A stretch of 28,529 bases of DNA from NCBI GenBank assembly GCA_047975265.1, contig JBKEDE010000065.1, positions 1 through 28,529 on the forward strand, given 5' to 3'. This DNA is from UJ101 sp047975265. Its GTDB lineage: Bacteria; Bacteroidota; Bacteroidia; Flavobacteriales; UJ101. Below the pieces are notes generated by a model. That model was not told the origin of the DNA. It worked only from the letters and a program-made list of their open reading frames with translations, and did no database searches. This document shows, one piece after another, positions 1-7,970 of this stretch. Position 1 is the stretch's first letter, and every line of letters starts with the position of its first letter. Position numbers and translations under genes: made by a program.

Positions 1-243
1 CGAGCCATCCACCGAAGAAAGATGTTTGCCAATATTGTTGAAAACAAGCGTAACAGAAAAACAAACAAAAGAGGAAAAAAGCGGTTTTTTAACCAAGATA
101 TTTACAATCAAAGATTTGTCAACGAACGTACATTTGTTTGGATGGACAGTTTTAGGACGCTTTTGGTTCGGTTTGATTATTTAGATTCTTGCTGGTTAAG
201 TTGGCATTATTTAGCCTTTGCTCTTATCTTACTAAAAGTTTAA
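1..243 (+). CDS. IS5-family transposase, C-terminal fragment (partial at window edge)
   Basis: Frame 1 is open from the first base and reads RAIHRRKMF onwards for 80 residues to a TAA stop. It aligns without gaps to residues 195-274 of the complete transposase at 26270-27094, with about 14 substitutions. It includes the NERTF segment that carries the catalytic glutamate of the DDE triad and the conserved WLSWHYLAFALILLKV tail. The two aspartates and the N-terminus lie outside the window, so activity cannot be judged. A methionine at position 22 is internal and is not the start. The gene reads toward the broken gene at 253-1043. Confidence 0.85.
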   Translation, partial: RAIHRRKMFANIVENKRNRKTNKRGKKRFFNQDIYNQRFVNERTFVWMDSFRTLLVRFDYLDSCWLSWHYLAFALILLKV

Positions 244-252
244 ATGAGTTCA
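1..252 (+). mobile_element. Right end of an IS5-family insertion sequence (cut by window edge)
   Basis: This is the distal part of an IS5-like element; the rest lies upstream of the window. It carries the transposase C-terminus, the stop codon and the short right terminus. The bases after the stop (TGAGTTCA, 245-252) are also present after the stop of the complete copy near position 27100, although the flanking DNA then differs completely. This places the IS end at about 252. The fragment encodes a protein about 83% identical to the matching part of the complete copy, so it is an iso-element rather than a recent duplicate. Confidence 0.85.
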
Positions 253-1043
253 ATACCTTAGTTTTGACTAAATGGGAAAACAATAAATCATATTATTTAA
301 GCCCTCTGGAAAATACTTTAGACGAAGTAGTCTTTACACCAAATGAAAATAAAGATTATACCATATTAAGAGGTTTTTTTAGAAGTTATCAAACAGAAGA
401 TGCCGTAGCCAAGTATTATTCTGATGGAATAATGGAATATTACATCCCAAAAGACGAAAATAAAAATATTAAACAAAATGTAGTTGAGTATAGGGTTTTT
501 GAGAATAAAAAAAATCAACAAAAGAAAAGAATTGTAGATGTATCCATAGATAATTTTAATCTTCCTTTTTTAAATAAAAAGCCGCTTAGTCATTTAGAGA
601 ACGCTTCAAATGCTTTAGAAATTAACTATAAAAATAATCACATCATTTTATCTAAAGATTTTATAATAGATAAAACAAAGATTTTCAATTTGTTAGGATA
701 TAGAATACAAATGATTAATAACATAAAAATAGAAGAACATAATAGTGATAATCTTCCTATTACACAAAAAGAACTAGTAAAATCAATTCAATATATAAAT
801 CTAAATTTTAAGCATAAAAAAGATGACCGATATAAAAATATAGAAACAATATATGAGTTTTACACACTGGAAAAAACATTTTGTTCTAATAAAGAATTTA
901 AAAGAAAAAAAAGAAAGTTTAATACGTACCATAAATCAAAAAGTTATTATACCGATAAATATTGGGAAAAAATAAATAAAAACATACCTCCATTAATAAA
1001 ACCGATTGAAAATCAACTCTATAATAATCTTGAAGAGAATTAA
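253..1043 (+). pseudogene. C-terminal remnant of a carboxypeptidase-like regulatory-domain protein, 5' end lost at an IS
   Basis: An open frame runs without interruption from inside the IS terminus to the TAA at 1041-1043, giving about 263 residues of non-IS sequence. The only upstream start codons lie inside the IS, so the native N-terminus is missing. Visible features are an ENTLDEVVFTP stretch, a DYTILRGFFRSYQ segment, then YYSDGIMEYYIPK, and a lysine- and asparagine-rich tail. This arrangement resembles the C-terminal half of Bacteroidetes outer-membrane proteins that begin with a CarboxypepD-regulatory-like domain. I recognise the style rather than a defined family, so the assignment is tentative. 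The signal peptide and regulatory domain expected for the family would be in the lost portion. It may be translated from the IS-provided start at 189, but a functional product is unlikely. It converges with pdhC across a 250-bp AT-rich spacer. Confidence 0.5.
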
Positions 1044-1295
1044 TGAAATATACAAAATATTTGTTTTGAGAACAACTTTTTTTATCTTAATTTACAAATG
1101 CACTACGGGTATTATTTAACTTTACAGATATTTTCTATTAATTTAGGTTTAATATTCAATAGGGTTATGATAACTTGTAATGAAGATACATCAGAAAATC
1201 ACTTTTCTCTAATGTTTTTTTTTAGATAAAAACGATGTAATAATCTTTTGTATTATTATGAATAAATCTTCATTGTATTTTTCACTGTATTGTTT

Positions 1296-2864
1296 TTAAG
1301 CCAAGAGGGTAACCGGATTTTCAATCATGGTTTTTAGCGTTTGCAAAAAGGCTGACCCAAGAGCTCCATCCACCGTTCTATGATCAGCAGCTAAGGTTAC
1401 TTTCATAATGTTTCCAATCACAATTTGTCCGTTTTTAACAATGGGCTTTTCAATAATGGCTCCAACAGATAAAATACACGAGTTGGGAGCGTTGATAATA
1501 GAGGTAAAAGACTCAATTCCAAACATTCCCAAATTTGAAATAGTAAAAGTGCTTCCCGACATTTCTTCAGCAGTTAATTTACGATCTCGGGCTTTACTTG
1601 CTAATTCTTTTACAGCTGTTGAAATTTGTGTTAAAGGCAAATAATCGGCATTATTTATAACAGGAACAACCAATCCGTCCGAAACAGCAACAGCCACTCC
1701 AATATTAATATTGCCGTGTGTAATAATCGTATCGTTTTGCCATGTTGTATTGATTTCCGGATGCTTTCTCAAAACTACTGCACAAGCTTTTATAATCAAA
1801 TCGTTAAATGAAATCTTAGTATCCGGAAGAGCATTGATTGCTTGGCGTGAAGCAATGGCGTTTTCCATATCAATTTCTATATTCAGATAATAATGAGGAG
1901 CTGTAAATTTCGATTCACTCAGGCGTTTGGCAATCACTTTTCGCATTTGGCTAACAGCAGTTTCTTTTGTCTCTCCTGCAGGTACAAAATTTGTAACGGA
2001 TGTTGTAGAAACAGTTGGTGTTGCAGTACTGCTTGGTGTAAAACTTTCAATATCTCTTTTTACGATACGTCCGTTTTCTCCGGAGCCTTGAACTCGTGTC
2101 AAATCAATTCCTTTATCTAAAGCTATTTTTTTTGCTAAAGGAGAGACAAAAACTCTTTCTGAACCAGAGTCTGCCACAGATTGAATTTTTTCTTCAGTTT
2201 TAGGATTTGGTTTTATGGTTGTTTTTTCCTCAGTCTTGGCAGAAATTGTACTATTAGTAATAATTCCACTAACATCAGTTCCAGCGAGACCAATAACGGC
2301 AAGAATGGTGTCCACAGGTGAAGATTTTCCTTCTTCAACACCAATGTGTAATAAAGTCCCTTCAAATTCGGATTCAAATTCTTGAACGGCTTTATCGGTT
2401 TCTATTTCAGCAATAATATCGCCTTCATTAACTCTATCGCCTACTTTTTTATGCCATTTGGTTACCGTTCCGGCTTCCATAGTATCACTTAAACGAGGCA
2501 TTTGTATAACTTCAACACCCTCAGGAATTGTTATAGACTCAGTAGCATTGGCTTTAGAAGAGTCTTCTTCGATATTTGTCGTTGTAACAATAGTATTTTC
2601 TTTAATTAAAGATTGAAAATCTTCGTCTTTATTTCCTATAATGGCTAAGGGACTGTCTACAGGAACTCCTGATCCTTCAGCTACACCTTGATAAAGCAGA
2701 ATTCCTTCAAATTCAGATTCAAATTCTTGAACAGCTTTATCGGTTTCTATTTCGGCAATAATATCGCCTTCTGAAACATGATTACCAACATTTTTGTGCC
2801 ATTTCACTACGGTTCCTTCTTCCATAGTGTCACTAAGTCGAGGCATTAAAATTAATTCTGCCAT
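1296..2864 (-). CDS. pdhC: Pyruvate dehydrogenase complex E2, dihydrolipoamide acetyltransferase
   Basis: This is the E2 core of the pyruvate dehydrogenase complex. It transfers the acetyl group from E1 to coenzyme A through lipoyl-lysine arms. The 522-residue protein has two tandem lipoyl domains (about 1-80 and 117-195), each with an ETDKA motif; the predicted lipoylated lysines are K43 and K158. An E3/E1-binding domain follows (about 236-275, VSPLAKKIA...GSGENGRI), then a Pro/Thr/Ser-rich linker and the acyltransferase domain (about 300-522). The catalytic DHRTVDG motif lies near the C-terminus. The domain order and the two lipoyl copies suit a bacteroidete PDH E2 better than a 2-oxoglutarate dehydrogenase E2, as does the adjacent pdhA. 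The gene starts 18 bp after pdhA, so the two are surely co-transcribed. The gene for E1-beta (pdhB) is not adjacent. The symbol is used by position and family; other annotators call it pdhB or aceF. Confidence 0.93.
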   Translation of the reverse strand: MAELILMPRLSDTMEEGTVVKWHKNVGNHVSEGDIIAEIETDKAVQEFESEFEGILLYQGVAEGSGVPVDSPLAIIGNKDEDFQSLIKENTIVTTTNIEEDSSKANATESITIPEGVEVIQMPRLSDTMEAGTVTKWHKKVGDRVNEGDIIAEIETDKAVQEFESEFEGTLLHIGVEEGKSSPVDTILAVIGLAGTDVSGIITNSTISAKTEEKTTIKPNPKTEEKIQSVADSGSERVFVSPLAKKIALDKGIDLTRVQGSGENGRIVKRDIESFTPSSTATPTVSTTSVTNFVPAGETKETAVSQMRKVIAKRLSESKFTAPHYYLNIEIDMENAIASRQAINALPDTKISFNDLIIKACAVVLRKHPEINTTWQNDTIITHGNINIGVAVAVSDGLVVPVINNADYLPLTQISTAVKELASKARDRKLTAEEMSGSTFTISNLGMFGIESFTSIINAPNSCILSVGAIIEKPIVKNGQIVIGNIMKVTLAADHRTVDGALGSAFLQTLKTMIENPVTLLA

Positions 2865-2882
2865 GATTTATTTTTATATCTT

Positions 2883-3899
2883 TTAATTAAAATAGTTGTT
2901 TTCCACTCGATCGACAAAAGCATAATTTTCTTCCTCATAAACAACATCATATAGTTGATTAGAAGGAGGATATTCGGACTCTTCAGCAAATTTGACTGCT
3001 TCCTCGACTGTTTTTTTTGCTTTCGCCACTAATTCTTTTAATTCTTCTTCTGTAGCCCAACCTTCTGCCAAAATTTTCTTTTCAACTTGTTTGATGGGGT
3101 CTTTGTTTTCTTTATAATAATTTACTTCTTCTTTTGTTCTGTAAGCCTGTGCATCAGAAATGGAATGCCCTTTAAAACGGTAGGTTTTTACTTCTAAAAA
3201 AGTAGGTCCATCACCACGACGAGCACGTTCGACAGCTTCATACACTGCTTCAGCAACTTTGATAGGATCCATTCCGTCTGCAGCCGCATGAGGCATTTTG
3301 TAACCTTCTGCCAACAGATGAATATCTTCATGATTAGCTGTTCGTTCAACAGAAGTTCCCATAGCATATTGATTGTTCTCACAGATAAATACAACGGGTA
3401 ATTTCCAGTTCATAGCCATATTAAAAGTTTCGTGTAGAGCACCTTGTCTTACAGCACCGTCTCCCATAAAAGTTAGAGTTACGGCATCACGGTTATTGTA
3501 CTGGTCTCCAAAAGCAATTCCGGTTCCCAAAGGTATTTGTCCTCCAACAATTCCGTGTCCTCCATAAAAATGATGTTCTTTTGAAAAAATATGCATAGAA
3601 CCACCCATTCCCTTAGAAGTTCCGGTTACTTTTCCGCAAAGCTCGGCCATAATCTTATTGGGATCAACACCTAATGCCATAGGATGTACATGGCAACGAT
3701 AGGCTGTGATTAAATTGTCTTTACCGATTTCAATAGCGTGTCGGACTCCGGCAATGACGGCTTCTTGCCCGTTATACAAATGAAGAAACCCTCTGATTTT
3801 CTGTTTTAAGTACAACGATTGGCATTTGTCTTCAAATCGTCTCCATAACGTCATATCAGCATACCACTCCAAGTAGGTTTCTTTGGTGATTTCCTTCAT
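2883..3899 (-). CDS. pdhA: Pyruvate dehydrogenase E1 component, alpha subunit
   Basis: This is the thiamine-diphosphate-dependent E1 alpha subunit, which decarboxylates pyruvate together with E1 beta. The 338-residue protein has the normal length for the heterotetrameric alpha chain. It contains the TAYRCHVHPMALG segment (about 65-77) and the Mg/ThDP-binding motif from GDG (146-148) to NN (175-176). The phosphorylation-loop-like region YRFKGHSISDAQAYRTKEE follows. The start is the ATG at 3899, about 30 nt below a good promoter that overlaps the end of cdd. The promoter suggests that pdhA-pdhC can be expressed independently of cdd. E1 beta and E3 must be encoded elsewhere. The strong similarity of the motif set leaves little doubt about function, although branched-chain E1 alpha is a related alternative. 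Confidence 0.94.
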   Translation of the reverse strand: MKEITKETYLEWYADMTLWRRFEDKCQSLYLKQKIRGFLHLYNGQEAVIAGVRHAIEIGKDNLITAYRCHVHPMALGVDPNKIMAELCGKVTGTSKGMGGSMHIFSKEHHFYGGHGIVGGQIPLGTGIAFGDQYNNRDAVTLTFMGDGAVRQGALHETFNMAMNWKLPVVFICENNQYAMGTSVERTANHEDIHLLAEGYKMPHAAADGMDPIKVAEAVYEAVERARRGDGPTFLEVKTYRFKGHSISDAQAYRTKEEVNYYKENKDPIKQVEKKILAEGWATEEELKELVAKAKKTVEEAVKFAEESEYPPSNQLYDVVYEEENYAFVDRVENNYFN

Positions 3900-3935
3900 A
3901 TGAATTTTTTTATTTTTAAATTGAATTATTTCTTA

Positions 3936-3967
3936 CAAAGGTACATTTTTCCGTTTAACTGCACAAA
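3936..3967 (-). promoter_or_regulatory. Candidate Bacteroidetes-type promoter for pdhA-pdhC
   Basis: Read on the minus strand, TTTG (3967-3964) and TACCTTTG (3943-3936) are separated by 20 bp. They match the -33 TTTG and -7 TAnnTTTG boxes used by the primary sigma factor of Bacteroidetes. The predicted transcription start is about 30 nt before the pdhA ATG. The -33 box touches the stop codon of cdd. Confidence 0.6.
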
Positions 3968-4450
3968 TTACATCATGTCGGAACTAAAAGAAAAAGGAAG
4001 TAGGTTTTGTAAACTTTTTATTTTGTAAATTTTACTGTAATCTGTTCCAAAAATAATTTCGATTTTCTGTTGTTGTTTATGTTCGTATTCGTATAGACTT
4101 TGTCTGCAAGCACCACAAGGCGGTATAGCTTTCAGAAGTTTGGTTTGTTGTGTATCGGCTGTGATGGCAATTTTAAGTATTTTTTTATCAGGATAATGGG
4201 AAGCTGCATGAAAAATAGCAACGCGTTCGGCACATAATCCGGATGGATAAGCTGCGTTTTCCTGATTGTTTCCTGTTACGATAACTCCGCCTTCTAATAA
4301 AACGGCAGCTCCTACATTAAATTTAGAATAAGGAGCATAAGCTGTTTTTCTTATTAAAATGGCTTTTTGAAATAGCTTTTGATCTTCTATTGAAAGAGAT
4401 TTTATAGAATCATATTCTTCAAAATCAAAAGTAAATTTTAGTTGTACCAT
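3968..4450 (-). CDS. cdd: Cytidine deaminase
   Basis: The protein deaminates cytidine and deoxycytidine to uridine and deoxyuridine in pyrimidine salvage, and is cytosolic. The 160-residue product has the size of the homotetrameric zinc enzyme. The zinc and catalytic residues are all visible: C73-A-E75, with E75 as the proton shuttle, and P-C112-G-A-C115-R-Q. The substrate-binding segment AYAPYSKFNVGAA lies at about 37-49. The N-terminal 20 residues are an extension typical of flavobacterial versions. The position between porV and pdhA is, to my knowledge, common in Flavobacteriaceae. A terminator-like hairpin separates it from porV. Confidence 0.95.
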   Translation of the reverse strand: MVQLKFTFDFEEYDSIKSLSIEDQKLFQKAILIRKTAYAPYSKFNVGAAVLLEGGVIVTGNNQENAAYPSGLCAERVAIFHAASHYPDKKILKIAITADTQQTKLLKAIPPCGACRQSLYEYEHKQQQKIEIIFGTDYSKIYKIKSLQNLLPFSFSSDMM

Positions 4451-4507
4451 AAAAGATTACTTTAAAGAATAAAGGTAAGTAAAAAGTTTTAGATTAAGCG
4501 AAAAGAA

Positions 4508-4546
4508 AAAAATGCCCTAATTAATTTTTTAATCAAAGCATTTTTA
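4508..4546 (-). terminator. Rho-independent terminator between porV and cdd
   Basis: Read on the minus strand, an AAAAATGC arm pairs with GCATTTTT, and an inner ATTAA/TTAAT pairing closes the loop. The structure is followed by a T-rich tract. It lies just downstream of the porV stop codon at 4565 and upstream of cdd. Confidence 0.6.
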
Positions 4547-4564
4547 GAATAAAACTTTTATCGT

Positions 4565-5722
4565 TTAATAGGAATCTATTTTTCCACCAAAATTCCAAGC
4601 TAATGAAAAACGGAGTGTGTTAGCTAATGGATCATCTTGACTTCCTGTAGGAATCAGATAAGAGGCATCAAATTCAAAATCGGAAAAAGCCAAACCAATA
4701 CCGGTGGTAACGTAAGGTTGATCTCCTTTATCTTCATCACCGTATTTATAACCGGCTCTTACAGCCAATACATCATTGTATTTATATTCAGCACTTACAC
4801 CCACGGTACTGGCAGATTCTCCAAACATGGAAGAAAACATACCGCCTACTACACTGTCGTCAGGTAACCGATAAGCATCATTGTTGTTAATTATTCCATC
4901 AGCATTAGAGTCGTATTGCTCTGCCATAGGAACTAATATTTTATTGTATTCTAATCCAAAAGATAAGGTGCTGACATCGCTAAAAATAAAATCATATCCG
5001 GCTCCGATTCCTAAATTGGTAGGTAAAGCAGTTCCTATTGAGGAATTGGAAGAATCGTAATCCAATTTTGGACCGATGTTTTTAATATTAGCACCTAACC
5101 GAACACGGCTGTCAAAGCTTCTACCTTGTATAACGTTGGTTTGATAAAAGGCTGAAATGTCGGCAGCAAAAGTGTTGGCGGCTTTTCGGCTTTCAAATCC
5201 TACTTGTGTATTATCATAAATGTCAGAGCGTAAGAAGCGTCCGGTTACGGCCATCGATAATTTATCACTTAATAATAATCCATAGGATAAATCAATAGAA
5301 AATTCATTGGGTTTGAAAGAGCCTTGAGGAACAATTTCTCCTGTAGGTCCGATGGTGTTATTTTCTACTTCACCCATGTTAAAATAATAAATACTCGCCG
5401 CTAAAGTACTCCGTTCGGATTCTCCCAAATACTTGAAAAAAGTAGCGTTTAGTAAAAAAGTATCGTTTGAAATTTTGTTTAACCATGGAGTATAGGAAAT
5501 GGCAAAACCGGAATAATTTTTATTAAACAGGTATTTAGAAGGATTCCAATATTGCGAATAGGCATCAGAACTTGTCGCAACTCCCATATCGGCTAATCCG
5601 CCGGCACGAGCATCGGGAACGATAGACTGAAATACAGCTCCGGTAATGGGTCTTTGATTGACTTGAGCAAAAACAAACGAACTGGACACAATCCATAAAA
5701 ATCCTAGAATAAATTTTTTCAT
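4565..5722 (-). CDS. porV: Type IX secretion system outer-membrane protein PorV (LptO family)
   Basis: PorV is the beta-barrel shuttle protein of the type IX secretion system. It collects cargo with C-terminal signal domains from the translocon and delivers it to the PorU sortase for anchoring. The 385-residue protein has a signal peptide (about 1-20, ending VFAQ). The conserved N-terminal part of the mature protein, SIVPDARAGGLADMGVAT with YWNPSKYLF after it, is diagnostic. Alternating beta strands follow, and the strand that ends the protein, LRFSLAWNFGG, is typical of an outer-membrane barrel. An acidic stretch near residue 270 (NADGIINNNDAY) may bind calcium. In many relatives porU lies immediately upstream; here the next upstream gene is a PQQ-like protein, so porU must be elsewhere. 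It has its own promoter and terminator, which suggests monocistronic expression. Confidence 0.93.
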   Translation of the reverse strand: MKKFILGFLWIVSSSFVFAQVNQRPITGAVFQSIVPDARAGGLADMGVATSSDAYSQYWNPSKYLFNKNYSGFAISYTPWLNKISNDTFLLNATFFKYLGESERSTLAASIYYFNMGEVENNTIGPTGEIVPQGSFKPNEFSIDLSYGLLLSDKLSMAVTGRFLRSDIYDNTQVGFESRKAANTFAADISAFYQTNVIQGRSFDSRVRLGANIKNIGPKLDYDSSNSSIGTALPTNLGIGAGYDFIFSDVSTLSFGLEYNKILVPMAEQYDSNADGIINNNDAYRLPDDSVVGGMFSSMFGESASTVGVSAEYKYNDVLAVRAGYKYGDEDKGDQPYVTTGIGLAFSDFEFDASYLIPTGSQDDPLANTLRFSLAWNFGGKIDSY

Positions 5723-5764
5723 AAAATTAGAGTATATAATTGTACTTAGTTAAAACTTTCAAAA

Positions 5765-5793
5765 CAAAGATATAAAATGATATTGTAAAGCAA
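5765..5793 (-). promoter_or_regulatory. Candidate Bacteroidetes-type promoter for porV
   Basis: On the minus strand, TTG (5793-5791) and TATCTTTG (5772-5765) are 18 bp apart. This matches the -33/-7 consensus. The leader to the porV ATG would be about 37 nt. Confidence 0.6.
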
Positions 5794-5871
5794 TGTTTTT
5801 TAACAAAAACGTGATTTATATAAAATTATTGTTTGGGTTTTTAGGTGTACAGATTTATTCATATTTTACGT

Positions 5872-7800
5872 TTACGAAATTGGCTTAATTTCCACCTGTT
5901 GTTTTTGAAAAATATATATAATTCGAGCAACGTTATCAATCAAATAGGCTTTGGTCTCCGTATCCAGCTTCATAACAGATTGTGTTTTTCCGGTGTCTAA
6001 ATTTAAAGAGATTAATTCAGTCTCTGAATCTTTATTTAAAGCGATTAAACGTTCTTCTTTTAAACGATTTAAACTTTTTCCTCTGGAAAACACTTTTTCG
6101 TAAGAAGATCCAATATCTCCATACTCGGTTAATTTAGATGCATCCATATACCCCATAACATTGTTGTAATTATTGTAAGCAAGAGTACCTATATCCGAAG
6201 CAAAACCAAATTTTCCTGACATTAAAGCATAATTGGTTACGTTACTGATTTGATTAGAAACAATTGAGGTGGTATTACCGTAAATTCGGTAACCAGTCTC
6301 AAAAAGCCCGACAGCTTTATCCACAAGCGTTTTCTTTTTTTTAGGATTAAAGTGCTGTGTATAAAGAGTGTTTCCTTTTGGATCAAAAGCATAATAATGA
6401 TTATCAGAAGAGACTAAGTAACCTTTTTTAATAATAGAAAAAGAGGGCGTTTCGTCTTTAAAATCCAAAGAATCAACACGATGAGGTGTTGTTGAAATAA
6501 GAGGTGTTAAAATATAAAAAAGATTGTTGTTTAAAACTAATAAATGATTTTCGCTTCTTTTAGTCAGATAATTTTGTTCGCTGATAACATCCAAATTCCG
6601 TTTGATGAAATTCTTTGATTGAAAGTGCAAATCATCTTCCCATATTTTTTCACCTGATTTTAAGTTAATTACATTAGAAAAAGAAGGAGACGCGAATAAT
6701 AAATAATTTTTATCAGCTATTAATCGAATGGGTTTTTCAGTAGCGGTGTGTGCGATATTTTGTTTCTTTTTCCAAACTTCTTTTCCTTCTTTGTCTATTA
6801 GGCTTAACCAATTGCCTTGTGCAACGGCATAACCGTTTTCTACGGGTACAATATTTTTAATTAAAGGCAACTGAGGTGTTTCTTCAAAATCTTTTTTACC
6901 ATCTTTTAAATGGATGATGTTAAATCCCTTAGAAGTAACGACAACGATACGGTCGTCTTTAATAAATCCTTGTTCAAATTTTCCGGGTATTGAAGTCCCT
7001 TCTTTCCAAAAAGTACTTTCACTACCGTTTTTTACGGCTTGGACTGAAAGTTCATCTCCAACAGCTTCCACATCAAGTTTTGAGGTAATTAACACTAATA
7101 AATCCTCTTTACTGTCATAGAGTACATCTTTGGTATCAGTGTATTTATTTAATACTTTTCCGGTTTTAAAGTCTAATTTTAACAAAAAACCATGCGTTAA
7201 TACAAATAAATTATGATTAGTATCGGAAAAAACTTTATTTTTAGAGCCTCTGTATGATTTTAATTGTTCTTTTGTGGCAGAAGATAAATTACTTTTTTCT
7301 AATGATTTACTCCATCTTATTTCCTTTGTTTGATAATCGTACAAAGCATAGGTATATTTTTTATCACTAATTCCTTGAATGAAAATAGTTTTACTTTTTG
7401 GAGAAGTTTTAAAGTCAAGTACGGCGGTGAAATTATTTTTTTCTGAATCAAAAATAACTTCTCCGGTAGTAACATCTGATAAAATAATGGACTTTCCTTT
7501 CGCATGGAGCGTTTTAGATAAAATCGAAGAATAAACCAATGGTTTTTTTTCAAATTTAATAAAAGGAGAAAAAGGAATTTCTTCATAAGAATTAGAATTC
7601 CACTTTTTTAAGTTGGTGTTTTTCCACTTTATTTCTTTCGAATCTGTGTCTATTCCATAGAAAGCATCAGATGTTTTAATCAATAAAATACCAGTGTTTT
7701 CATTAATAGTTTTCCATTTTATCTTTTTATCAAAATGAATGATTTGACCAAAGACTGAAATCGAAAAGACTGAAAGGAAAGCAAATATAATTTTTTTCAT
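5872..7800 (-). CDS. Secreted PQQ-like beta-propeller repeat protein of unknown function
   Basis: The 642-residue protein starts with a clear signal peptide (MKKIIFAFLSVFSISVFG, cleavage near residue 18), so it is exported to the periplasm or surface. The mature part consists of repeated blade-like units with the pattern strand-turn-'sG.. W' seen in PQQ/WD-like propellers: IKWKTINENTG, KEIKWKNTNLKKW, KEIRWSKSLEKS, KDGKKDFEE, GKEVWKKKQN and GEKIWEDDLHF. No catalytic quinoprotein motifs are visible, so this is probably a non-enzymatic propeller used as a binding or scaffold domain, similar in fold to BamB. Function is unknown. It is divergent from gcvT, with 170 bp between the starts. A gap of 149 bp with a promoter separates it from porV, so operon membership is doubtful. 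Confidence 0.7.
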   Translation of the reverse strand: MKKIIFAFLSVFSISVFGQIIHFDKKIKWKTINENTGILLIKTSDAFYGIDTDSKEIKWKNTNLKKWNSNSYEEIPFSPFIKFEKKPLVYSSILSKTLHAKGKSIILSDVTTGEVIFDSEKNNFTAVLDFKTSPKSKTIFIQGISDKKYTYALYDYQTKEIRWSKSLEKSNLSSATKEQLKSYRGSKNKVFSDTNHNLFVLTHGFLLKLDFKTGKVLNKYTDTKDVLYDSKEDLLVLITSKLDVEAVGDELSVQAVKNGSESTFWKEGTSIPGKFEQGFIKDDRIVVVTSKGFNIIHLKDGKKDFEETPQLPLIKNIVPVENGYAVAQGNWLSLIDKEGKEVWKKKQNIAHTATEKPIRLIADKNYLLFASPSFSNVINLKSGEKIWEDDLHFQSKNFIKRNLDVISEQNYLTKRSENHLLVLNNNLFYILTPLISTTPHRVDSLDFKDETPSFSIIKKGYLVSSDNHYYAFDPKGNTLYTQHFNPKKKKTLVDKAVGLFETGYRIYGNTTSIVSNQISNVTNYALMSGKFGFASDIGTLAYNNYNNVMGYMDASKLTEYGDIGSSYEKVFSRGKSLNRLKEERLIALNKDSETELISLNLDTGKTQSVMKLDTETKAYLIDNVARIIYIFQKQQVEIKPIS

Positions 7801-7876
7801 AAGAGAAAGTTTATGATGTAAAAATAAGAAATATTTAAAAAATAAAATTTAATAAAAACGTTATAAAAAAGTAAAC

Positions 7877-7908
7877 TTTCGATATGTTACCAAATATTTT
7901 TATTTTTG
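7877..7908 (+). promoter_or_regulatory. Candidate promoter for gcvT
   Basis: The -7 box TATTTTTG (7901-7908) matches TAnnTTTG exactly. A weaker TTTC at 7877-7880, 20 bp upstream, could serve as the -33 box. The leader to the gcvT ATG would be about 57 nt. Confidence 0.45.
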
Positions 7909-7970
7909 CTTCAAAATTAAAACAGAATTTAAATTTCAGAAAGTTGTAGCATAAAAAACAAAAGTACAAA

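Noticed and set aside
189..252. Methionine start at 189 for the frame ending at 1043
   Set aside because: These codons lie inside the IS, overlapping the transposase reading frame and terminal repeat. They are not the native start of the downstream protein.
1238..1258. Possible hairpin (TAATAAT/ATTATTA) downstream of pdhC as a terminator
   Set aside because: The stem is only 7 A/T pairs, and the T-run on the minus strand comes six bases after the stem. Too weak in such AT-rich DNA.
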